A stretch of 64,000 nucleotides of DNA. Source: Chloroflexota bacterium (GTDB lineage Bacteria > Chloroflexota > Limnocylindria > Limnocylindrales > CSP1-4). Of the stretch, positions 47,896-55,092 are shown one piece after another. Numbering within the stretch: the stretch's first letter is position 1; each line of letters begins with the position of its first letter. The notes beneath the pieces were generated by a model. The model worked only from the letters and a program-made list of their open reading frames with translations. It searched no databases and was not told the origin of the DNA. Location: NCBI GenBank assembly GCA_019637815.1, contig JAHBUZ010000017.1, positions 1-64,000 of the forward strand, given 5' to 3'. Position numbers and translations under genes: made by a program.

Positions 47896-48255
47896 GTGAC
47901 CGTGCGGATCGCCCGCGCGTACGATCCGCCGGGGCCCGATGACGGTCATCGGGTGCTCGTCGATCGCGTCTGGCCGCGTGGGCGGTCGAAGGAGGCGTTG
48001 CGCCTCGACTCGTGGGATCGGGACATCGCGCCCAGCGACGAGCTGCGGCACTGGTTCGGTCATGACCCGGCGCGCTGGGACGAGTTCCAGCAGCGCTATC
48101 GGGCGGAGCTGTCGACGCCCGCGATGCAGGCACGCGTCGATGCGCTGGTGGCGATCGCGAGGTCGGGCACGCTGACCCTCGTGTACGGCGCGACGGACCG
48201 CGAGCACAACCAGGCCGTGGTGCTGGCGGAGGTGATCCGGGAGGCCGCCGGGTAG
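47896..48255 (+). CDS. DUF488 family protein (YeaO-like)
   Basis: 119 aa. Family text is complete: RVLVDRVWPRGRSKEALRLDSW, PSDELRHWFGHDPARWDEFQQRY, then a strand TLVYGATDREHNQAVVL. Function is not established for the family. GTG 47896 follows argG by 8 bp, so it may ride on the argG transcript. Confidence 0.85.
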   Translation: MTVRIARAYDPPGPDDGHRVLVDRVWPRGRSKEALRLDSWDRDIAPSDELRHWFGHDPARWDEFQQRYRAELSTPAMQARVDALVAIARSGTLTLVYGATDREHNQAVVLAEVIREAAG

Positions 48256-48463
48256 TCCACGCCAGGTGATCACGGACGGGATGCCAACACCGATCGATCG
48301 CCAGCCTGCGGGGCTTGGGCGACGCCGTTGACGGGTGTCGCGCGATACCATCAGCGACGACGCACGGCAGCGTCGATCGACCACATCGTTCGGCACGGAG
48401 CGAGACGGGCGGCCTGGGTCCGACCCGGTCGCCCTCCGGGCCTGGATGAACGGTGGAGGTAGC

Positions 48464-49159
48464 ATGCGCGACATGGACAGCGTCGTGAGTCTGCTCGAAC
48501 GACCGGTGTATGGCATGGCCGAGGTCGATGACGTGCTCAGACTGCGTCCAGGCACAGCGCGTCGGTGGATCGACGGGTACCAGCGCCGGCGGCCGTACCC
48601 ACCCGTCGTGCGCCTCGAAGCCACGGGATCGGATGTCGTCACGTGGGGTGAGTTCGTCGAGACCCGCCTGCTTGCGGAGTACCGCGACGCCGGCGTCCCG
48701 ATGGTCCACCTCCGGCCAACGGTCGAGCGTCTGCGGGACGAGCTCGGCGTCCGATACCCGCTCGCCTACGCGAGCACGTGGCTGGAGCCGCACGGCAACG
48801 AGCTCGTCCGGCGTGTGCAGGAGGAGGCCGGCACCAGTCAGCGACTCCGCTTCGTCGTCGTCAGGAACGACCAGCTCGTGCTGGCGCTCCCTGCGCAACG
48901 ATTCGTCGACGCCGTCGAGTTCGACCAGGTGGTCCGGCGGCTCCAGCCCGAGCGAGGACTTCGGGTCTACATCGACCCCGAGCGGCAGGCGGGCAGGCCG
49001 GTCGTGCGGAGCGTCCCGACCGAGGTCATCGCGGAGCTGCATGAAGCGGGCGACCCCGTGGAGCAGATCGCCGAGCTCTATGCGCTGGATGTCGACCTGG
49101 TCAACGAGGCCATCCGCTACGAGTCGATACGACGGCCAAGGACGGCGACCGCGGTCTGA
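48464..49159 (+). CDS. Antitoxin, DUF433/HTH type (VapB45-like)
   Basis: 231 aa. N-terminal MerR-like winged helix-turn-helix (ERPVYGMAEVDDVLRLRPGTARRWIDG), middle helical region ending in VETRLLAEYRDAGVPMVHLR, and a C-terminal DUF433 domain (VPTEVIAELHEAGDPVEQIAELYALDVDLVNEAIRYE). Such proteins bind DNA and neutralise the PIN-like toxin encoded next. GGAGGT lies 4 nt before ATG 48464. 12 bp separate it from the toxin gene, the usual antitoxin-first order. Confidence 0.78.
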   Translation: MRDMDSVVSLLERPVYGMAEVDDVLRLRPGTARRWIDGYQRRRPYPPVVRLEATGSDVVTWGEFVETRLLAEYRDAGVPMVHLRPTVERLRDELGVRYPLAYASTWLEPHGNELVRRVQEEAGTSQRLRFVVVRNDQLVLALPAQRFVDAVEFDQVVRRLQPERGLRVYIDPERQAGRPVVRSVPTEVIAELHEAGDPVEQIAELYALDVDLVNEAIRYESIRRPRTATAV

Positions 49160-49171
49160 GCGGGCTCGGTC

Positions 49172-49624
49172 GTGGACACCGGTCAGCGAACCCGGCCGCG
49201 CTTCTTCATCGATGAGACCTCGCTTGACATCGCGCGGGCCCTTGCGAGCGTGCGTCGCGACGTCGTCCATCCGGGGCATCGCAGGCTCCCGGAGGTCCCT
49301 CTTGGCGCAAAGGATCCGGACTGGATGACGGTGGTCGCGGGCCGAGACCTGGTCGTCATCTCCAGGGACGCATCGATCCGGCGTCGCTTCGGGGAGCTGA
49401 CCGTGTATCGATCGTACGGTCTGCGGTCGTTCTGGATCGCAGGCCGACGTGACCCGCCCGGCAGCAGCTGGACCTACCTGTGCCGCGTGGTTCGCCATTG
49501 GGACACACTGGAGGACATCATCGCGACGGTCGGTCCTGGTCCGTGGGCCTACGCGATCAACGAGGCCTCGGTCACACGGCTCACGATCCCGGAACCTCGC
49601 GCGCCACGGGATGCCGGCCCTTGA
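49172..49624 (+). CDS. PIN-like toxin, VapC45 type
   Basis: 150 aa. Acidic PIN pocket visible: D14 (FFIDETSLDIARAL), a middle DPDW (D48/D50), and D66 (LVVISRDASIRRRFGEL, with E75). Fold and length match the VapC45 PIN-like group paired with DUF433 antitoxins. Predicted RNase active only when free of its partner. GTG 49172, 12 bp after the antitoxin stop. Confidence 0.78.
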   Translation: MDTGQRTRPRFFIDETSLDIARALASVRRDVVHPGHRRLPEVPLGAKDPDWMTVVAGRDLVVISRDASIRRRFGELTVYRSYGLRSFWIAGRRDPPGSSWTYLCRVVRHWDTLEDIIATVGPGPWAYAINEASVTRLTIPEPRAPRDAGP

Positions 49625-49661
49625 TGCCGCGACTCCCCGCACGAAGGATCATCCACGACGC

Positions 49662-50807
49662 TCATTCGATCCGCCCAAGAGCCTCCTGGAGCGCATCCCA
49701 GGCGGGCTTCGGCGTGCCGTCGGCGTCGAACGGCGTGGCGGCGCCCTCCCCCGCGAAGAAGCCAGGGACCCAGGAGTAGGCGTCCGGCGAGCCCCAGAGC
49801 GTGATGGACGTGCACGCATCGACGGCCAGGCAGGCCTCGGCCACGCGTCGATAGATGTCCGCCTGCGCCGTCAGCTGCGTGTCGGTCGGATCGCCGGCCA
49901 ACCGCATGCGCACATCGAGCTCCGTGATGGCGAGCTCCAGCCCCAGGTCCGCGAAGCGCTGGAGGTTCGCCTCGAGGGTCGAGGGGAACGGGTACTGGAG
50001 CGCGAGGTGTCCCTGGACGCCGAAGCCACCGACGGGTACACCCTCCGCCAGCAGGTCACGGGCGAGGGCGAGGTACGCATCGCTCTTGGGGCCGATGGCC
50101 TCCACGTTGTAGTCGTTGAGGAAGAGCGTCGCGTCCGGGTCCGCCGCGTGCGCCCAGCGGAACGCATCCGCCACGATGCCCATGCCCAGGCGCGCGATGA
50201 ACGGGTTCTCCGAGCGGGCGTTCCCCGCATCATCGAGGATCTCGTTGGCCACGTCCCACTGGCCGATGCGCCCCGCGTACCGGCCGACGACGGTCGTGAC
50301 GTGGTCCCGGAGGATGTCCCGCAGCTCGTCATCGGTGTAGCGATCCGCCACGAGCCACGCGGGGTTCTGGTTGTGCCACAGGAGGGCGTGGCCGCGCACC
50401 GGCATGCCATGCTCCTCCGCGAAGGCGACGATGGCGTCCGCCGGGCCGAAGTCATAGCGGTCCTGCACAGGGTGGACGACCTCCCACTTCAGCTGGTTCT
50501 CCGGCGTGAGGCCATCGAAGTGGTCGAGGAGCAGCTGGCGATAGGCAGGGTCCGTCACGAACGGCTGCGCCCTGCCCGAGCCCAGGAGATGCCCGAAGCC
50601 CACCACGGAGCTGCCGAGGGTGACCCGCCGAGCGGACGCGGGATCGGTGGCGGCCGGGGTCGCTGCGGTCACGGTGGTCCTCCTGTCGAGACCGGGCACG
50701 ACCAGCAGGACGCCGGCGAGGAGCACTGCAACGCCTGGATGGCGGCGGCCGATCATGGCGCGTGCAGACCCGGCATCGCGGGCTGTCGCCAAGGTCCGCC
50801 TGGTCAT
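49662..50807 (-). CDS. Secreted GH10 endo-1,4-beta-xylanase
   Basis: 381 aa. N-terminal export signal with a hydrophobic core (VAVLLAGVLLVVPG, residues 26-39). GH10 barrel motifs: LTPENQLKWE, RGHALLWHNQ, catalytic acid/base E189 (WDVANEI) and nucleophile E296 (ITELDVR), and LWGSPDAYSWVPG near the end. It cleaves internal xylan bonds outside the cell. The start may be ATG 50807 or ATG 50756; neither has a ribosome site. Confidence 0.9.
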   Translation of the reverse strand: MTRRTLATARDAGSARAMIGRRHPGVAVLLAGVLLVVPGLDRRTTVTAATPAATDPASARRVTLGSSVVGFGHLLGSGRAQPFVTDPAYRQLLLDHFDGLTPENQLKWEVVHPVQDRYDFGPADAIVAFAEEHGMPVRGHALLWHNQNPAWLVADRYTDDELRDILRDHVTTVVGRYAGRIGQWDVANEILDDAGNARSENPFIARLGMGIVADAFRWAHAADPDATLFLNDYNVEAIGPKSDAYLALARDLLAEGVPVGGFGVQGHLALQYPFPSTLEANLQRFADLGLELAITELDVRMRLAGDPTDTQLTAQADIYRRVAEACLAVDACTSITLWGSPDAYSWVPGFFAGEGAATPFDADGTPKPAWDALQEALGRIE

Positions 50808-50880
50808 CGGGCGAGCATGGGTCCAGTCCCGCCGTGCGTCAAACGTCTGTACCCGTCCACCGCGTGGATCCGTGGTGCGC

Positions 50881-50910
50881 TTGACCCATGGCCGGCCGCG
50901 ACCCTACGAT
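50881..50910 (+). promoter_or_regulatory. Sigma70-like promoter for a near-leaderless transcript
   Basis: TTGACC (50881-50886), 18 bp, TACGAT (50905-50910), then 8 bp to ATG 50919. One of the best -35/-10 pairs in the window. Confidence 0.65.
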
Positions 50911-50918
50911 CGTCCGTG

Positions 50919-51650
50919 ATGGCACGCCCTCTGCCCCACCGCCCACGGTTCGCAGCGCTCGTCGGGTGGCTGTGTGCCGTGGCGCTCGCCGCGGCTGTCG
51001 CCCCGGCCGCCGGCCAGACCCCCGAGCCCACGTCGACCCCCGGCCTCGGGACAGGACCTGCGTCGACCGTCGAGCCCGAACCGACCGCGTTCGGGGACAC
51101 CTGGCCCATGACCATCACCGGCACGGTGCGCTCCGAGCACCTCGTGGCCGGCGGTCAGTCATACGCCGTCGCGAACGCGACAGACCTCGTCTTCCGCTAC
51201 GTCCCTGGTGCCAGCGATGCGGTCTCGGCGCGGTACGACCTGGAGTCAGGCACCCTCACCTGGACCGTGGATTGGACGCCCGGGGGTGGCGCCTGCGAAT
51301 CCTCCAAGGGCCATGGGACGGAGCCCCTCGTCCCGGACGAGGCAGAGATCATCGGCGGTGAGGCCGGGCCCGGATCCCCTGCGGAGAGCGCGTGGATCTC
51401 CGTGTATGCGGGCGACGAGTCCCAGCCGGGGCCGCTCGTCGCGTTGGCCTCGGCCATCGTCCGGCTCCACGGCACGGTGACCCACACCGGCTGCGACGGA
51501 TCCTACGAGGGCGACGCCAACGTGGGGTTCGCGCCGCCCTCCTACTGGCTCCAGATGCCGTATGGCACCGCCTTCACGCCACGGATGGTCGGCCGATACG
51601 CGCCCCAGCCACACATCATCTACGACTGGGACCTGACGGCGCAGCCCTGA
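50919..51650 (+). CDS. Secreted protein of unknown function
   Basis: 243 aa. Signal peptide MARPLPHRPRFAALVGWLCAVALAAAVA, cleavage near PAAGQ (residues 30-32), then a Pro/Thr/Glu-rich linker (TPEPTSTPGLGTGPASTVEP). The mature domain is beta-rich with two cysteines (GACESSKG; HTGCDGSYEG) and ends YAPQPHIIYDWDL. No catalytic motif recognised; a possible binding domain. The start is set by the promoter 8 bp upstream. Confidence 0.72.
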   Translation: MARPLPHRPRFAALVGWLCAVALAAAVAPAAGQTPEPTSTPGLGTGPASTVEPEPTAFGDTWPMTITGTVRSEHLVAGGQSYAVANATDLVFRYVPGASDAVSARYDLESGTLTWTVDWTPGGGACESSKGHGTEPLVPDEAEIIGGEAGPGSPAESAWISVYAGDESQPGPLVALASAIVRLHGTVTHTGCDGSYEGDANVGFAPPSYWLQMPYGTAFTPRMVGRYAPQPHIIYDWDLTAQP

Positions 51651-51686
51651 GGAGAGCAGGTCGGGCGTGATTCGCCTCGTCCTGTC

Positions 51687-51866
51687 TCACTCGATGCGTT
51701 GGATCGACGGCACCACATCGAAGTGGACGCCACCATCGTCTCGAGCGCCTTGTAGGCTGCGGCCAGATGGAGTCGGTCCGGGATGGCGAGCGAGCGGTAC
51801 ACGATCTCCTGAAAGGTCTCTGTGGTGCGTGTGGCTCGCCGGGCCGCGACGTCGGCCCCCGAGGCC
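51687..51866 (-). pseudogene. Remnant of a ~55-aa gene with a frameshift
   Basis: Directly after the Uma2 stop, in the same frame, the minus strand reads RTTETFQEIVYRSLAIPDRL then HLAAAYKALET, coherent coding text with AGGAG in it. The frame then becomes meaningless, while the +1 frame continues GGVHFDVVPSIQRIE-stop. One inserted base near 51735 would restore a single protein. Origin unknown; it may have been a partner gene of the Uma2 copy. Confidence 0.45.
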
Positions 51867-51868
51867 GG

Positions 51869-52387
51869 TCAGGTCGGCCAGGCGATCGCGGCCACCAGCT
51901 CGTCGCCCGTGATGCCCAGGAGCGTGCTCCCGGCGGCAGAGCGGAAGGCCTCCGGACCGCGCTCCAGCCACTCGACGGTGTGGGTCGACGGGTCGACGAT
52001 GAGGACCTCCTCCACGCCGACGCGGAAGAAGAAGCCCAGCTTGGCGCGGCTTTCATCGTCCGGGGACACGATCTCGACCACGATGGCAGCCGTGGGGTAC
52101 CACGTCCGGTCCTGCCAGTCGCGGATGTACGCCTGGTCCGGGACACGGTAGTCGCCTGGCGTGCCGATGTTGCAGGGCCCACCCCCGACCAGACCCACTC
52201 GGTCAGCCAACGGTCCCAGGATCCGCGCCAGGAGGTGGTCCACCCGTGCATGAGGACCACTCGCTGCCGGTGCCACGTGGTACTCGCCCTCCCAGACCTC
52301 GTCATAGCGGTCCTGGTCCAGGGCGCGGCGGCGCTCCAGCCAGTGCTCGACGATGGGCGGCGGGTCCATCACGAACGTCGTTCGCAT
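51869..52387 (-). CDS. Uma2-family PD-(D/E)xK endonuclease, distant copy
   Basis: 172 aa, same length as the array copies 15 kb away. It shares MRTTFVMDPPPIVE and DRYDEVWEGEY at the start and carries D84 (RVPDQAYIRD), E105 (IVVEIVSP) and K116 (RAKLGFFF). Its C-terminal third (STHTVEWLERGPEAFRSAAG) is more divergent than between the two array copies. Promoter layout is identical to theirs. Followed by a decayed small gene. Confidence 0.85.
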   Translation of the reverse strand: MRTTFVMDPPPIVEHWLERRRALDQDRYDEVWEGEYHVAPAASGPHARVDHLLARILGPLADRVGLVGGGPCNIGTPGDYRVPDQAYIRDWQDRTWYPTAAIVVEIVSPDDESRAKLGFFFRVGVEEVLIVDPSTHTVEWLERGPEAFRSAAGSTLLGITGDELVAAIAWPT

Positions 52388-52393
52388 CCGGGC

Positions 52394-52426
52394 ATCCTAG
52401 CGCGCGGTCCTTACCAGCGGCTTACA
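52394..52426 (-). promoter_or_regulatory. Leaderless Uma2 promoter with 11-bp direct repeats, distant copy
   Basis: Minus strand: TGTAAG-CCGCT-GGTAAG, 10 bp, TAGGAT, 6 bp, ATG. Repeat period, distance to the -10 and distance to the ATG equal those at 36403 and 37002, although the bases between differ. Confidence 0.62.
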
Positions 52427-52492
52427 TGCGGCGGCAGTGGCGTGCGTGCGGCGCCGGTCCCAGGCGAGCCGTGCAGAGGTCGATCGCCGACG

Positions 52493-53734
52493 TCACGCCA
52501 CGATCACTTGCTCGGCCGGGCGTCGAGGGCTGGGTGTCAGCCGCGCCTTCGAATAGCCGACGCGGAACGCCATGACGGCCCCTGTCGCGGCCGGCAACAG
52601 GCCGTGCAGCGCCGCCGTGAACGTGCCTTCGTGACCCGTCGCGCGTTCCCGATCGACCCGCTCGAGGAGTTGGTTCAAGGGCTGCACCGCGACACCATCG
52701 AGGGTCGCCCGGAGGTGGAGTCGAGCGAACGACCGACCCGCCGCGATGCGCTCTGCCCGATCGGCGGGGTCTCGCACGACGATCACCCCGAACGCTGACG
52801 CGGTCCGCACGTGGCGATCACGGGTCGCGCTGACCCAGCCACGCTGGAGGGTCGTGCCGGGCATCGGCGGGCCCCAGCGCAGGAGGACGCGCACCGCGCT
52901 CGGCAGACCGACCGTATCGATCGTGATGCCGTCCCGGTCACGCTCGATGGCGTGCCAGTCCTGGCGGTACCAGTGCGCGTCGGCGGTCGCCTGCTCGGCG
53001 TCCTCCACGATGGCCGTGGTCGCGTCCACGGTGAGGTCGCCGAACCGCGTCGCTTCCTCGCCGGAGAGCCACACGACATGGGCCGGCCACACGGCTTCGT
53101 GCGCGAGCCGCACGAGGGCGGATGCGGTGACCGTGCGACTCGTGTCCCAGGCCGTGCGATCGGTATGGCGATGCGGGATCGCATCGAACAGTGGCTCGAC
53201 AGGCGGTGCAGTGGCAGGCGGTGCCGTGACGGCCGCCGGCTCGCGGGTCAGCGCCACCCTGGCGATGAGGTCGGGCCGTGCATCGTCCGGCAGGATCGTG
53301 GCGTGGGCCGCGTAGCCGTTCGGTGGGCCAGCGAGGACCAGGTGTTCCAGGGCGGCGCCCAGCCCCAGGTCGCGCTCCCGGCCCAGCGGGTCGAGTGCAC
53401 CGAGGGATCGGCCCTCATCCACCAGGAGCTCGATCGAGTCGTCGGTGATCCGGAAGCGCCACGGCTGGATGTCGTGGGCACTCGACGCGAGGACGGCCGC
53501 CCGCACGAGCGCGAGTGGTGTCCCTGCCCGGAGGTCCGCATGCCATGGCTCGTAGGCGGGCCCGGTGCCCGGCCGCAGGACGCGCTGGTCCCACAGGCGC
53601 CACGCCGCCGCGACGCCACCGAGGATGGCCACCCCTGCCACGCCGCCGGCGAGCCAGCCGATCGCACGCCCGTGCGGCCCTGCGTGAGCACCGGGTGACC
53701 GCTCGCGGGACGAGGTACTGGATGCGCTGACCAT
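52493..53734 (-). CDS. Acg-type nitroreductase-like FMN protein, membrane anchored
   Basis: 413 aa. A transmembrane helix near the N-terminus (AIGWLAGGVAGVAILGGVAAAW) precedes two nitroreductase-fold halves: ASSAHDIQPWRFRIT (S-H-N/D-x-QPW landmark), RHTDRTAWD, GPP.GYAAHATILPD and the late LRATLDGVAVQPLNQ. The layout matches the Acg family, related to the M. tuberculosis dormancy protein Rv2032, thought to bind or store FMN. ATG 53734 has GAGGGG 5 nt upstream. Its role here is unknown. Confidence 0.75.
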   Translation of the reverse strand: MVSASSTSSRERSPGAHAGPHGRAIGWLAGGVAGVAILGGVAAAWRLWDQRVLRPGTGPAYEPWHADLRAGTPLALVRAAVLASSAHDIQPWRFRITDDSIELLVDEGRSLGALDPLGRERDLGLGAALEHLVLAGPPNGYAAHATILPDDARPDLIARVALTREPAAVTAPPATAPPVEPLFDAIPHRHTDRTAWDTSRTVTASALVRLAHEAVWPAHVVWLSGEEATRFGDLTVDATTAIVEDAEQATADAHWYRQDWHAIERDRDGITIDTVGLPSAVRVLLRWGPPMPGTTLQRGWVSATRDRHVRTASAFGVIVVRDPADRAERIAAGRSFARLHLRATLDGVAVQPLNQLLERVDRERATGHEGTFTAALHGLLPAATGAVMAFRVGYSKARLTPSPRRPAEQVIVA

Positions 53735-53993
53735 GGCGGACCCCTCGACGCGCTTGGCGACCCCGTGCGGTGTCGATGCGTCGGTCGGTCGTCGGTGTCC
53801 ATCGAACCGCACCACGGGCGATCCGCGCATGAGCCCGATGGCCCGCAGTCGGGGGCCGTTGGGATCGGGCCCGACGACGCGGATCACAGCGACGACGAGC
53901 ATCACACGACGATCGGCATCGAGGCCCCGCCCGATGAGGCCTACGCGATCCCGGGCCACCGCGACCGAGCTCTCGCCACCTATGCTCACGACC
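53735..53993. other. Divergent intergenic region with leaderless promoter element
   Basis: About 260 bp between the Acg-type gene and the oxidoreductase. TATGCT at 53981-53986 followed by seven bases and the oxidoreductase ATG fits a leaderless start; no clear -35. The rest holds no supported gene. Confidence 0.45.
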
Positions 53994-55055
53994 ATGAGCA
54001 GCATCAAGCCCATGGACGAGCCCTCCACTCCCGTTCGATGGGCGCTCGCCGGCACCAGTGAGTTCGCGGTCGAATGGATCGGGCCCGCGATCCAGTCGTC
54101 ACCGGACGCATCGCTCGTGGCGGTCGTCTCGGGGTCCCTCGCCAACGCGGAGGCGGCTGCCACGCGACTTGGCGTCCCGACCGCCACCGATGACCTGGGC
54201 GCGCTGGACCCCGACCTGGTCGATGTCGTCCACCTGGTGACCCCCAACCACCTCCATGCGCCCCAGGCGATCATGGCGCTCGAACGAGGGCTCCACGTCG
54301 TGGTGGAGAAGCCGATGGCGCTGGACATGACAGAGGCTGTCCGGATGGCCGACGCCGCGCGGCTCGCCGACCGACGCCTGTTCGTGGCGCACTGCATGGC
54401 CTGGGCCCCACCCGTCGCGGCAGCGGCCCGAGCGGTGGCGGCGGGGACCGTGGGCACCCCCATCGAGCTCCGGCTCGCGGCCGGCTTCGACTACCCCGAT
54501 GCCGGCTACTGGCGTCAGATCCGGACCATGGAGCAGGGTGGCGGCCCCTGGATGGATCTCGGCCCGCATGCCGTGGATGCGGCCATCCGCATCCTCGGTC
54601 CGATCGAGTCCGTCTCGGCGACCACGAGCCGCCTGGCCCATGGCTACACGGCGGAGGACACCATGTGCGTCCTCCTGCGCTTCGTGTCGGGCGCCGTCGG
54701 CACCATCACCACCACGTTCGTGGCGGGCCAGAACGAGCTGCTGGTCCAGGGCACCGCGGGCAGTCTCCGGAGCCGCGACTGGCTCGGCCGGGAGTTCGCG
54801 GGCGACCTCGCCTTCGAACCGGTCGATTCGGACCTGCTGCACTTCCAGGACGACCCGCGGGACGGCCACCGACCCATCGCGCTCGAGCCCACGAACGTCT
54901 ACCAGCACCAGGTCGCGGACGTGTCCAGCGAGATCCGTGACGGCGCCCCGAGCACGCTGGACCTCGCGGGCAGCCTCCACGTCATGGCCGTGATCGACGC
55001 CGCGATCCGCGCAGCACGCACGAGACGCACGGTCACGGTGACCGATCCCGCGTGA
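53994..55055 (+). CDS. Gfo/Idh/MocA family oxidoreductase
   Basis: 353 aa. Rossmann start VRWALAGTSEFA (GTSEFA replaces the usual GxGxxG), EKPMALD near residue 105, and the sugar-face motif GGGPWMDLGPHAVD (the DxGxHxxD type). More distant from the two oxidoreductases of the first 20 kb. Substrate unknown; likely a sugar or inositol. ATG 53994 is supported by the -10 element 7 bp upstream; the long open frame before it is not coding. Confidence 0.85.
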   Translation: MSSIKPMDEPSTPVRWALAGTSEFAVEWIGPAIQSSPDASLVAVVSGSLANAEAAATRLGVPTATDDLGALDPDLVDVVHLVTPNHLHAPQAIMALERGLHVVVEKPMALDMTEAVRMADAARLADRRLFVAHCMAWAPPVAAAARAVAAGTVGTPIELRLAAGFDYPDAGYWRQIRTMEQGGGPWMDLGPHAVDAAIRILGPIESVSATTSRLAHGYTAEDTMCVLLRFVSGAVGTITTTFVAGQNELLVQGTAGSLRSRDWLGREFAGDLAFEPVDSDLLHFQDDPRDGHRPIALEPTNVYQHQVADVSSEIRDGAPSTLDLAGSLHVMAVIDAAIRAARTRRTVTVTDPA

Positions 55056-55092
55056 TCCGTCGGTCCCGCGCGCCGCGCGGCAGCAGGGGCGC

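Noticed and set aside
49449..50918. Very long plus-strand frame running through the GH10 gene region
   Set aside because: It is antisense to the xylanase; only its last part (from ATG 50919) is a real secreted protein with its own promoter.
53735..53993. Extended N-terminus of the third Gfo/Idh/MocA oxidoreductase
   Set aside because: The stretch is Arg/Ser/Thr/Pro-rich, antisense to nothing and unlike the family start; the -10 element at 53981 sets ATG 53994.
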